In this document: positions 6,310-12,211 of the stretch, piece by piece | How the letters are laid out: each line of letters opens with the position of its first letter | Numbering within the stretch: the first letter of the stretch is position 1 | Assembly (NCBI GenBank): GCA_052148295.1 | Contig: JBKQIP010000038.1 | Span: 1 to 12,211 of the forward strand | Length of the DNA: 12,211 nt | Reading direction: 5' to 3' | Origin: Bog-473 sp052148295 | GTDB taxonomy: Bacteria; Actinomycetota; Acidimicrobiia; Acidimicrobiales; RAAP-2 | Position numbers and translations under genes: made by a program | Notes under the pieces: generated by a model | Told to the model about the DNA's origin: nothing | The model's database searches: none | What the model saw: the letters and a program-made list of their open reading frames with translations, nothing else

Positions 6310-6346
6310 TTCCCTTCGCATACCCCCCCTCGTCGAAGGAATTTTC

Positions 6347-6877
6347 ATGACGCATTTGCCCGCACTGCTGTCCCTCGTGGCGGCGACTTCGACGAAGAAG
6401 ACGTCGTCCAGCAGCCTCGTTCCCCTGCTGCTGCTGGTGGGCATCGGGATCATCGGGTACTTCTTCTTCCTCAAGCCGCGCCAGCGACAGGCCCAGGCGG
6501 CCCGCCAGGGCAACCGGGACATCGAGGTGGGCGACGAGGTCCAGACCATCGGGGGGGTCATCGGTACCGTCCTCGAGATCCACGGCGACCGCTACACGTT
6601 GCTCACCGGCAGCACCGAGGCCAGCGGCAATCTCGACGGGCCCCAGCCCACCCGGATCGTGTTCATCCGCCAGGCCATCGCCCGCAAGGTCGAGCCCATC
6701 GTCGACGCCGCCGTGGACGACGAGGTCGACGAGGTGGAGGACGACGACGAGGGCGAGGGCGAGGCGGTCGACGACGAGGTCGACGAGGTCGACGACGAGG
6801 TCGACGAGGTCGACGACGCGGATTCCGCCGACATCGACGACGTCGACGACGAGGAGGAGGAGGCAGAAGAGGCGTGA
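6347..6877 (+). CDS. yajC: Sec translocase accessory subunit YajC with long acidic tail
   Basis: The 176-residue product has a single N-terminal TM segment ('SLVPLLLLVGIGIIGYFFFLKP', residues 23-44), a basic 'RQRQAQAARQ' stretch, and the YajC core 'IEVGDEVQTIGGVIGTVLEIHGDRYTLL'. YajC associates with SecDF and the SecYEG channel in the inner membrane. The ATG at 6347 has GAAGGA at 6335-6340, six bases upstream. Most YajC proteins end soon after the core; here residues 120-176 are an Asp/Glu/Val repeat ('DDEVDEV'), with 37 of 57 residues acidic. By topology this tail should be cytoplasmic. The stop overlaps the secD GTG in GTGA, and the GAG-rich coding of the tail doubles as a purine-rich region before secD. 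First gene of the yajC-secD-secF operon. Confidence 0.93.
   Translation: MTHLPALLSLVAATSTKKTSSSSLVPLLLLVGIGIIGYFFFLKPRQRQAQAARQGNRDIEVGDEVQTIGGVIGTVLEIHGDRYTLLTGSTEASGNLDGPQPTRIVFIRQAIARKVEPIVDAAVDDEVDEVEDDDEGEGEAVDDEVDEVDDEVDEVDDADSADIDDVDDEEEEAEEA
6717..6852 (+). repeat. GTCGAC/GAG tandem repeat coding the acidic YajC tail
   Basis: The units GTCGACGAG and GTCGACGACGAG recur through this stretch, producing DEV and DDEV peptide repeats and many GTCGAC palindromes. It is a coding low-complexity repeat prone to length change, not a CRISPR or intergenic element. Confidence 0.7.
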
Positions 6878-8487
6878 GCCCTCCGTCGTCCCGGGTCCGG
6901 AGGAAGCAGCGCCGCAACCTGCTCATCAGCGTCATAGCCGTCGTCTGCATCTCGCTGGGGTCGTTCGCCGCCGTCTTCGCCGCCAAGTGGTCGCCCAAGC
7001 TGGGGCTCGACCTGGCCGGGGGCCTGGCGGTCGTCTACCAGACCCAGCGCACGGTGCCGCAGTCCGAGCTGACCGAGACGGTGAACATCTTGAACAACCG
7101 GGTCAACGGCCTCGGGGTGTCGGGGGCCCAGGTGGCCACCACGGGCGACAACGAGATCTCGGTGTCCATCCCCGGCGTGAAGAACGCCGCCGCCGTGCTG
7201 CAGACCATCGGGCAGACGGCCCGGCTCTACTTCCGTCCGGTGCTCTGCTACGCGCCCCCCTACGTCCCGTCCAAGACGAAGGCGGGCAAGGTGGTCAACC
7301 CGGGCCCGCTGCCCACCTCGTGCCCCGCCGAGTACCAGCTGGTGACCAGCAACCTGACCGGGTCGGTCAACAGCCCCAACGGGGTGAGTTACGCCACCAC
7401 CGGGGCCGACCCCGCCCTGGCCGCCTACCCGACCACGCCCTCGAGCGACAACAACCCCAAGGCGGTCGTCCTGCAGAAGGGCCTGCCGGGCAGCGGGTTC
7501 ACCGGCCGCTACCTGGAGGGAGCGGCCGAGCTGACCGGCACCATCGTCAAGACGGCCTCGGCCCAGTTGAACCAGACCGGCCAGTGGGTGGTCAACGTCA
7601 GCCTGACCGGGCCGGGGTCGGTCGGCTGGGACCAGATGACCAAGCAGTACTTCCACGAGATCATCGGGATCGAGCTGGACGGTGTGGTGCAGTCCGCCCC
7701 CATCACCCAGCCGCAACAGAGCGCCTGGTCGTCGTTCGACGGGCAGGTGCAGATCTCGGGGAACTTCGACCAGGCCAGTGCCACGACGCTGGCCATCGCC
7801 CTGCAATTCGGCTCGCTCCCGGTCACCCTCAAGCAGCTGACCACCCAGACCGTCTCGCCCACCCTCGGCAAGTCCGCCCTCGAGGCCGGCCTGGGGGCGG
7901 GCATCGCCGGCCTGATCCTGGTGCTCCTCTACGTGCTGGTGTACTACCGCGGCCTGGGGCTGGTGGTGATCTCCGGCCTCGCCCTCACCGCCGCCCTGTT
8001 GTGGGCCATCATCTCGTCGTTGGGCCATACCAGCTTCAGCCCGAGCTTCGACCTGGCCGGCATCACCGGCCTCATCGTCTCCATCGGCATCACCGTCGAC
8101 TCCTACATCGTCTATTTCGAACGCCTGAAAGACGAGACGAGATCGGGCCGATCGGTGCGCACCAGCGTGGACCGCGGCTTCAAGAGCGCCTGGCGCACCG
8201 TGTGGGCGGCCGACTTCGTGTCCCTGCTGGCGGCCGTCGTCCTCTACATCGTGGCCGTCGGCGACGTCAAGGGGTTCGCCTTCTTCCTCGGTCTCTCCAC
8301 CATCCTCGACATGTTCATCACCTGGTTCTACACCCGCCCCCTGGTGATCCTGCTCGGGAGCAATGACCGCCTGACCCAGGCCGGGCGCTTCGGCATCGCC
8401 CGCGGGCTGGCCGTCCCGGCGGGGAACGCCGAGCGCACGGCCGCCGTGCCGGGCAACGGTCGGCCCCGCGAGGAGGTCGGGGTGTGA
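6874..8487 (+). CDS. secD: Protein translocase subunit SecD
   Basis: SecD (537 residues) pairs with SecF to use the proton gradient to pull exported proteins from the SecYEG channel. TM1 ('LLISVIAVVCISLGSFAAVFAA') is followed by the SecD signature 'LGLDLAGGLAVVYQ' (43-56). A periplasmic-side P1 region includes 'ETVNILNNRVNGLGVSGAQV' and a base/head portion ending 'IQISGNF'-like 'VQISGNFDQASATTLAIAL'. Five C-terminal TM segments (about 335-505) carry the RND-type motif 'SIGITVDSYIVYFERLKDE', with conserved D409. Start GTG 6874 overlaps the yajC stop (GTGA), behind a purine-rich run at 6850-6872. The stop overlaps secF in GTGA. A linker with Cys-containing, Pro-rich loops (about 120-180) between the P1 parts looks lineage-specific. 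Identification is firm. Confidence 0.96.
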   Translation: MSPPSSRVRRKQRRNLLISVIAVVCISLGSFAAVFAAKWSPKLGLDLAGGLAVVYQTQRTVPQSELTETVNILNNRVNGLGVSGAQVATTGDNEISVSIPGVKNAAAVLQTIGQTARLYFRPVLCYAPPYVPSKTKAGKVVNPGPLPTSCPAEYQLVTSNLTGSVNSPNGVSYATTGADPALAAYPTTPSSDNNPKAVVLQKGLPGSGFTGRYLEGAAELTGTIVKTASAQLNQTGQWVVNVSLTGPGSVGWDQMTKQYFHEIIGIELDGVVQSAPITQPQQSAWSSFDGQVQISGNFDQASATTLAIALQFGSLPVTLKQLTTQTVSPTLGKSALEAGLGAGIAGLILVLLYVLVYYRGLGLVVISGLALTAALLWAIISSLGHTSFSPSFDLAGITGLIVSIGITVDSYIVYFERLKDETRSGRSVRTSVDRGFKSAWRTVWAADFVSLLAAVVLYIVAVGDVKGFAFFLGLSTILDMFITWFYTRPLVILLGSNDRLTQAGRFGIARGLAVPAGNAERTAAVPGNGRPREEVGV

Positions 8488-9980
8488 CCGAGCACGAGGA
8501 CCTCACCATGGACGACGTCATGGACGACGCGCTCGAGGACGACACGCTCGACGTCGACGACGCCGTGCGCAACATCATCCGCCGGCGGGAGCGGGACCCC
8601 CATCACCACGGACCGCTGGCCCGCCTCTACCGGGGGGAGACGACCTTCGACTTCGTGGGCCGGCGCCGCATCTGGTTCACCATCTCGACCATCATCATCG
8701 TGGCCGGGATCATCTCGATCATCCTGCGCGGCGGGCTCAACCTCGGGATCGACTTCAAGGGGGGCTCGGAGTGGACGGTGTCCGCCCCCGGCATCTCCCA
8801 GGTCGAGGCGGTCAACGCCGTGCAGGCGGCCGGTCTCACCCAGCCCGTGGTCGACCTCCTCGGGCAGGGCGCGCACCAGGAGCTCAACGTGCAGGCCGAC
8901 CTGGCCAAGCTCTCCCCGGCGGCCCGGCAGGCCGAGGAGAACCGGGTGGCCGACGCGCTGGCCGCGTTGACCCACACCACGCCGGAGAACATCAAGAACA
9001 ACCTGACCACGGTCGGCCCGACCTGGGGCTCGCAGATCACCGACAAGGCCATCACGGCGCTGATCATCTTCTTCGTCGTGGTGGGCATCTACATCAGCAT
9101 CCGCTTCGAGCCCAAGATGGCCATGGCCGCCTTCATCGCCATGGTGCACGACGTGCTGATCGCCGTCGGCATCTACTCCATTTTCGGCTTCCAGGTCACC
9201 CCCGACACCGTGGTGGCCATCCTGACCATTTTGGGCTACTCGCTCTACGACACCGTCGTGGTGTTCGACCGCGTGCGCGACAACACCAAGGGCATCGGTG
9301 CCACCGGACGGGTCACCTACACCCAGCTCATCAACCTGTCCATGAACCAGACGCTGGCCCGCTCCATCAACACCTCCCTGGTGGCCATCCTCCCGGTGCT
9401 GGCCGTCCTGACCATCGGCGCCCAGATCTTCGGCGCCACCACCTTGCAGGACTACGGGCTGGCCCTCTTCGTGGGCCTGGTCAGCGGGGCCTACTCGTCC
9501 ATCTTCATCGCCGCTCCCGTGCTCTGCATGCTCAAGGAGCGCGAGTCGCGCTGGATCGCCATCGCCCGGCGCAACGCCAAGCGCTCCGACCGCGGCGGCG
9601 CCCTGTCGCCGGCGATGGCGGCGGCCCTGAGCACGCAGATGAGCATCTCGGCCGGCGGGCAGGTCCGCAGCGGGGCCCCGTCCCCCGCCGCGGCGCCCAG
9701 GAGCGGCCCCATCCGCCCGGGTTCGGCCGGCAGCACCGCCGTGCTCGAGCGCCAGTCCGGCGGGCGGAGCGGCGGGTCAGCGGGTGGGACCGCCCGCAGC
9801 GGGGGAGCGCCGGCCACCGGCTCGGGTGCGGGGTCGGGTGCCGGCTCAGCCGGCGGCTCGGGTGCGGGCTCGGCCGCCTCGGGTGCCGGCTCGGGTGGCG
9901 GCTCGGATGCCGGGTCGGGTGGCGGTCAGTCCGGTCCCCGGCCCCGCAAGAGCAAGGGCAAGCGCAAGAGCAAGAGGTAG
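8484..9980 (+). CDS. secF: Protein translocase subunit SecF with basic C-terminal tail
   Basis: SecF has 498 residues, longer than the usual 300-440. After an acidic N-terminal cytoplasmic stretch ('EDLTMDDVMDDALEDDTLDVDD') comes 'FDFVGRRRIWFTISTIIIVAG' (TM1, about 63-81) and the SecF signature 'LGIDFKGGSEW'. Five later TM segments contain 'ILTILGYSLYDTVVVFDRVRDN' and 'SINTSLVAILPVLAVL', and 'GLVSGAYSSIFIAAPVL'. From about residue 370 a ~128-residue hydrophilic tail follows, with a Gly/Ser/Ala repeat and the terminus 'RPRKSKGKRKSKR' (9 of 13 basic). The GTG at 8484 overlaps the secD stop and has AGGAGG at 8471-8476, seven bases upstream. Last gene of the operon; a nested stem structure follows the stop. 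Confidence 0.96.
   Translation: MTEHEDLTMDDVMDDALEDDTLDVDDAVRNIIRRRERDPHHHGPLARLYRGETTFDFVGRRRIWFTISTIIIVAGIISIILRGGLNLGIDFKGGSEWTVSAPGISQVEAVNAVQAAGLTQPVVDLLGQGAHQELNVQADLAKLSPAARQAEENRVADALAALTHTTPENIKNNLTTVGPTWGSQITDKAITALIIFFVVVGIYISIRFEPKMAMAAFIAMVHDVLIAVGIYSIFGFQVTPDTVVAILTILGYSLYDTVVVFDRVRDNTKGIGATGRVTYTQLINLSMNQTLARSINTSLVAILPVLAVLTIGAQIFGATTLQDYGLALFVGLVSGAYSSIFIAAPVLCMLKERESRWIAIARRNAKRSDRGGALSPAMAAALSTQMSISAGGQVRSGAPSPAAAPRSGPIRPGSAGSTAVLERQSGGRSGGSAGGTARSGGAPATGSGAGSGAGSAGGSGAGSAASGAGSGGGSDAGSGGGQSGPRPRKSKGKRKSKR
9820..9926 (+). repeat. Gly/Ser/Ala-coding short repeats in the secF tail
   Basis: Units close to GGCTCGGGTGCC repeat imperfectly, giving GSGAGS-like peptide. It reads as a flexible linker between the SecF membrane core and the Lys/Arg terminus, in frame throughout. 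Confidence 0.6.
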
Positions 9981-9984
9981 CGCA

Positions 9985-10037
9985 CCTCGCGTGGCTCCTT
10001 GACTCGGCCACCGAGACACAGCCAGGACTCAGCGAGG
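9985..10037 (+). terminator. Nested three-stem structure after secF
   Basis: Starting 5 bases after the secF stop, three complementary pairs nest: CCTCGC (9985-9990)/GCGAGG (10032-10037), TGGCT (9992-9996)/AGCCA (10020-10024), and CTCGG (10003-10007)-CCA-CCGAG (10011-10015). This gives 16 pairs in three helices separated by internal loops. There is no T-tract. It could terminate the operon, protect the mRNA 3' end, or act in the leader of the downstream protease gene. Confidence 0.45.
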
Positions 10038-10102
10038 TCCGCTACCGTCCGAACCTGCAGTGTCCGGTGGTCACCGACCAGACTTGAGCAGGGGGTTTCG
10101 GC

Positions 10103-11929
10103 ATGATGTTCGACGGTTCCGGTGAGCGAGGAGGCCGGCGGTGGTTCAGATCGTCGACCGTGATGGCCCTGGCCCTGGTGGCACCGGCCGCCGTGCTGAT
10201 GGTGGCACCGTCGGCCGCGGCTCCCAGCATCGGATCGTCGTCGAGGGAAGTTGCGTCATCGCCCGCGGCGACCGCACCGGCCGGCACGGTTGAGTACGCC
10301 GTGGGCGTACGGACGTGCAAGGCACCGAAGCCTGGCACGTCATCGTGCTACGCCATGTGGCGGAAGGTGGTGACCAAGGGTACGGCGAACGCCCGGCCGT
10401 TCGTGGTGGCGGACGGGGCGGCCAAGGTCCCGGCCTCGACCATCGGGCCCGCGGGGGGTCTGACCCCGAGTGATCTGGCCAAGGCCTACGGGCTCCCCAC
10501 CTCGGGTGGCGCCGGGGAGACCGTGGCCATCGTGGACGCCTACAACGACCCGAACATCGACGCCGATCTGCAGACCTTCGACACCGAGTACGACCTGGCT
10601 GCCTGCAGCACGTCCAACGGGTGCCTCCAGGTCGTCAACCAGACCGGCGGGTCGTCCCTTCCGTCCAACGACAAGACCGGCTGGTCGAACGAGGAGTCGC
10701 TCGACGTGGAGACGGTGCACGCGGTCTGCCAGGGTTGCAAGATCGTCCTGCTCGAGGCCAGCTCCCAGAGCAACAGTGATCTCGAGACCGCAGAGGACAC
10801 TGCCGTGAGCACGTTCGATGCCGGAGTGGTGTCGAACTCCTATGGGAGCGACGAGGCGTCCTACTCCGCTACCAATGCGGCGGCGTACAACCACCCGGGG
10901 ACGGTTATCGTCGCCTCCACTGGGGACGACGGCTACTACGACTACGACCTGCTCGGCGAGGCATCCCCGTCCCCCTACAACCAGCCGAACGACCCGGCGG
11001 CCCTCAGCACTGTGGTCGCTGCAGGCGGGACCTCGCTCTACCTGGGCCAGACCGCCACGCGCCAGTCCGAGACGGTCTGGAACGACAACGGCACCAAGGA
11101 CTACAACGAGGCGCTGTTCGGTGAGCCCTTCGGCGCTTCCGGCGGCGGTTGCAGCAACGTCACCACGGCGCCCGCGTGGCAAAGCGCGCTGAGTGACTGG
11201 GCCAAGACCGACTGCGGCACCCACCGCCTGGTCGCCGACGTCGCCGCCGACGCCGACTATCTCACCGGTTTCGACGTGTACGACTCCTACGCGTGCAGTG
11301 AGTGCGCGCCGGTGGGGTGGGAGACCTTCGGGGGCACGTCGCTGGCCGCCCCGATCATCAGCGCCGCCTTCGCCCTGGCCGGAGGGGCCCACGGCGTGGC
11401 CTATCCGGCCCTGACCCTGTACGGGCACCTCGGGACGTCGTCGTTGTTTGACGTCGCCTCCGGTGGGAACGGCTACTGCGGCGGGGAGGGCGCCGCGGCC
11501 TGTGGCGACCCCAACAAGCGCGGCGAGGGCATTCTCGACTGCGACTACCCCGCCACCGGCACTACGGCCAGCACCGGCGACGCGGCGTGCGATGCCTTGT
11601 CCGGTTACGACGGACCGACTGGTGTGGGGACCCCCAAGGGCGGGATCGGAGCCTTCATGCCGACCGGGCCCTCCGCCAAGATCTCCGGCCCCACGTCGGT
11701 CGCTTCGGGGGTGGACGGCACCTGGACCGCCACCGCCACCGACCCGTTCCCGGGCGGGACGGTGACCAGCTATTCGTGGAACTGGGGGGACGGGACGACC
11801 CCGACCGTGACCAGCACCGGTTCGGCCACCCACGACTACGCCGCCGCCGGATCCGAGACCATCACCCTGACCATGACGGACAGCTACGGCCAGACGGGCA
11901 CCGCGACCTACGCCGTGACGGTCACGTAG
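10103..11929 (+). CDS. Secreted S53 (sedolisin-type) serine protease with PKD domain
   Basis: The 608-residue preprotein has an Arg-rich n-region (RRWFR, 12-16), a hydrophobic segment (about 17-35) and a likely signal cleavage after 'PSAAA' (near 40). S53 catalytic residues are visible: E197 and D201 in 'NEESLDVE', oxyanion-hole D275 in 'ASTGDDG', and nucleophile S413 in 'FGGTSLAAP'. 'ALSGYDGPTGVGTPKG' resembles the C-terminal calcium-site end of the domain. Residues about 525-608 form a PKD domain ('SYSWNWGDG...ETITLTMTDSYGQTGT'). Fourteen cysteines suggest disulfides. Only about 80 residues lie between the signal peptide and 'GLTPSDLAKAYGLP', shorter than a usual S53 propeptide. S53 enzymes are acid-active endopeptidases. 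ATG 10103 follows GGGGG at 10091-10095; ATG 10106 is possible. A TANNNT motif, TACCGT (10043-10048), could be its -10. Confidence 0.88.
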   Translation: MMFDGSGERGGRRWFRSSTVMALALVAPAAVLMVAPSAAAPSIGSSSREVASSPAATAPAGTVEYAVGVRTCKAPKPGTSSCYAMWRKVVTKGTANARPFVVADGAAKVPASTIGPAGGLTPSDLAKAYGLPTSGGAGETVAIVDAYNDPNIDADLQTFDTEYDLAACSTSNGCLQVVNQTGGSSLPSNDKTGWSNEESLDVETVHAVCQGCKIVLLEASSQSNSDLETAEDTAVSTFDAGVVSNSYGSDEASYSATNAAAYNHPGTVIVASTGDDGYYDYDLLGEASPSPYNQPNDPAALSTVVAAGGTSLYLGQTATRQSETVWNDNGTKDYNEALFGEPFGASGGGCSNVTTAPAWQSALSDWAKTDCGTHRLVADVAADADYLTGFDVYDSYACSECAPVGWETFGGTSLAAPIISAAFALAGGAHGVAYPALTLYGHLGTSSLFDVASGGNGYCGGEGAAACGDPNKRGEGILDCDYPATGTTASTGDAACDALSGYDGPTGVGTPKGGIGAFMPTGPSAKISGPTSVASGVDGTWTATATDPFPGGTVTSYSWNWGDGTTPTVTSTGSATHDYAAAGSETITLTMTDSYGQTGTATYAVTVT

Positions 11930-11968
11930 ACGCTCACGTAGACGGTCACCCGGGGGCTCACCCGGGTG
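11921..11968 (+). repeat. Four 12-bp tandem units spanning the protease stop codon
   Basis: The units are GTCACGTAGACG, CTCACGTAGACG, GTCACCCGGGGG and CTCACCCGGGTG. The first contains the TAG stop (11927-11929) and the second repeats TAG in the same frame. Twelve bases keep frame, so the array looks like a slippage expansion at the end of the gene. Confidence 0.65.
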
Positions 11969-11970
11969 GC
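11945..11970 (+). terminator. Strong hairpin after the protease gene
   Basis: CACCCGGG (11947-11954)-GGCTCA-CCCGGGTG (11961-11968) is a perfect 8-bp GC-rich stem with a 6-base loop, extendable by one G-U and one G-C pair. It starts about 16 bases past the stop. No T-tract follows, which is common for GC-rich actinobacterial terminators. Confidence 0.6.
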
Positions 11971-12019
11971 GCCGGTGTGCCGCCGGTCGAGGCCGGGGCC
12001 TGAGCGGGGTCGCCGGGCT

Positions 12020-12050
12020 GACCGGCCGATCGTGGCTGGTCGGGTAGCGT
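12020..12050 (+). promoter_or_regulatory. Candidate rel promoter: dyad plus TAGCGT -10
   Basis: TAGCGT (12045-12050) fits TANNNT and ends 6 bases before ATG 12057, the spacing of a leaderless start. Just upstream GACCGGCC (12020-12027) pairs with GGCTGGTC (12034-12041), with one G-U, around a 6-base loop. The dyad could be an operator. No good -35 is seen. Confidence 0.35.
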
Positions 12051-12056
12051 GGAGGG

Positions 12057-12211
12057 ATGGTGACCCTGACCCGGGTGACGCCCCATTCCCCACCGCGCGC
12101 CGAGGACGGGGAGCGCGCGCTCGACGAGTTGCTCACCACGCTGCTGGCCGAATTCAGCCGGCACCGGCCCGGAGAGGACACCGGCACCATCGTGGCCGCC
12201 GCCCGGGCCGC
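12057..12211 (+). CDS. rel: Probable bifunctional (p)ppGpp synthetase/hydrolase Rel, N-terminus
   Basis: The frame is open to the window edge: 51 codons plus two bases. The visible residues include 'LDELLTTLLAEFSRHRPGED' followed by 'TGTIVAAARAA', which matches the pattern at the start of RelA/SpoT proteins, where a short helix with 'HP..D...I..A' precedes the HD hydrolase domain. Location downstream of secD-secF is the actinobacterial context of rel (relA). If correct, the enzyme makes and degrades the alarmone (p)ppGpp. The ATG at 12057 has GGAGG directly against it (spacing 1), too close for normal initiation, so either the mRNA is leaderless from TAGCGT or the GTG at 12060 (spacing 4) is used. 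The catalytic domains are outside the window, so the call rests on a short stretch and synteny. Confidence 0.65.
   Translation, partial: MVTLTRVTPHSPPRAEDGERALDELLTTLLAEFSRHRPGEDTGTIVAAARA

Larger units (their letters stand above)
5819..6346. other. Gene-free divergent region between the regulator and yajC
   Basis: No frame here looks like a gene: the 139-codon open frame at 5887-6306 has no recognisable domain or ribosome-binding site and is biased toward Pro/Gly/Arg. The region has three parts. Bases 5819-5865 hold a dyad next to the regulator start. Bases 5909-5998 hold a long inverted repeat with internal hairpins. Bases 6090-6215 form a relatively AT-rich island, unusual here, with direct repeats and the palindrome GAAAT-A-ATTTC (6172-6182). 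Bases 6211-6295 are very GC-rich with short hairpins such as GGGGC-gcc-GCCCC (6232-6244) and CTTGG-gga-CCAAG (6281-6293), probably the yajC leader. Confidence 0.7.

Noticed and set aside
6717..6852. Regular GTCGAC-containing array as a CRISPR or iteron array
   Set aside because: Units are 9-12 bp, keep the reading frame and encode a continuous acidic peptide; no spacers are present.
10065..10076. CGGTG-GT-CACCG dyad in the protease leader
   Set aside because: Only 5-bp arms, common by chance at this GC content, and no family-specific match; not reported as an operator.
1..12211. Many long minus- or plus-strand open frames antisense to the called genes
   Set aside because: They lack domains, show Arg/Pro/Gly-rich composition and reflect the rarity of stop codons in high-GC DNA; the called frames have conserved motifs and coherent operon spacing.

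Overview
The window is high-GC bacterial DNA with dense gene packing, many GTG starts, 4-base start/stop overlaps and few strong Shine-Dalgarno sites. The conserved order ruvC-ruvA-ruvB ... yajC-secD-secF ... rel is the actinobacterial arrangement. An S53 peptidase with a PKD domain and a repeat surface protein ending in a 'VVVDLLGWYS' motif fit Actinomycetota, perhaps an Acidimicrobiia-like lineage. That lower-rank guess is inference only.

Layout. Bases 1-606 hold the C-terminal end of a secreted repeat protein. Bases 669-2907 are ruvCAB, the Holliday-junction resolvase and branch-migration motor, as a tightly overlapping operon. A palindrome matching the actinobacterial/Bacillus LexA (SOS) box lies across the ruvC start codon. 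Bases 2976-5818, on the minus strand, encode an OmpR/PhoB-type response regulator followed by a six-TM PAS histidine kinase. A 528-base gene-free region (5819-6346) separates this pair from yajC-secD-secF (6347-9980), the accessory part of the Sec translocase. Bases 10103-11929 encode a secreted S53 (sedolisin-type) protease with a C-terminal PKD domain. The window ends in the first 51 codons of a probable rel (RelA/SpoT) gene.

How it fits together. The housekeeping backbone (recombination, Sec export, stringent response) is interrupted by three envelope-related cargo items: the surface protein, the two-component system and the secreted protease. The most informative non-coding signals are the LexA-type box at ruvC, a PhoB-box-like 11-bp direct repeat upstream of yajC next to the divergent regulator gene, a long inverted repeat with internal hairpins at about 5909-5998, a nested stem structure after secF, and a 12-bp tandem repeat that runs through the protease stop codon into a strong hairpin. 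YajC carries an unusually long acidic repeat tail, and SecF a Gly/Ser/Ala linker ending in a Lys/Arg cluster. I see no CRISPR array, tRNA, rRNA or transposase gene. I did not find a clear new multi-gene defence or metabolic system; the novelty here is mainly regulatory and in the tails of the Sec subunits.
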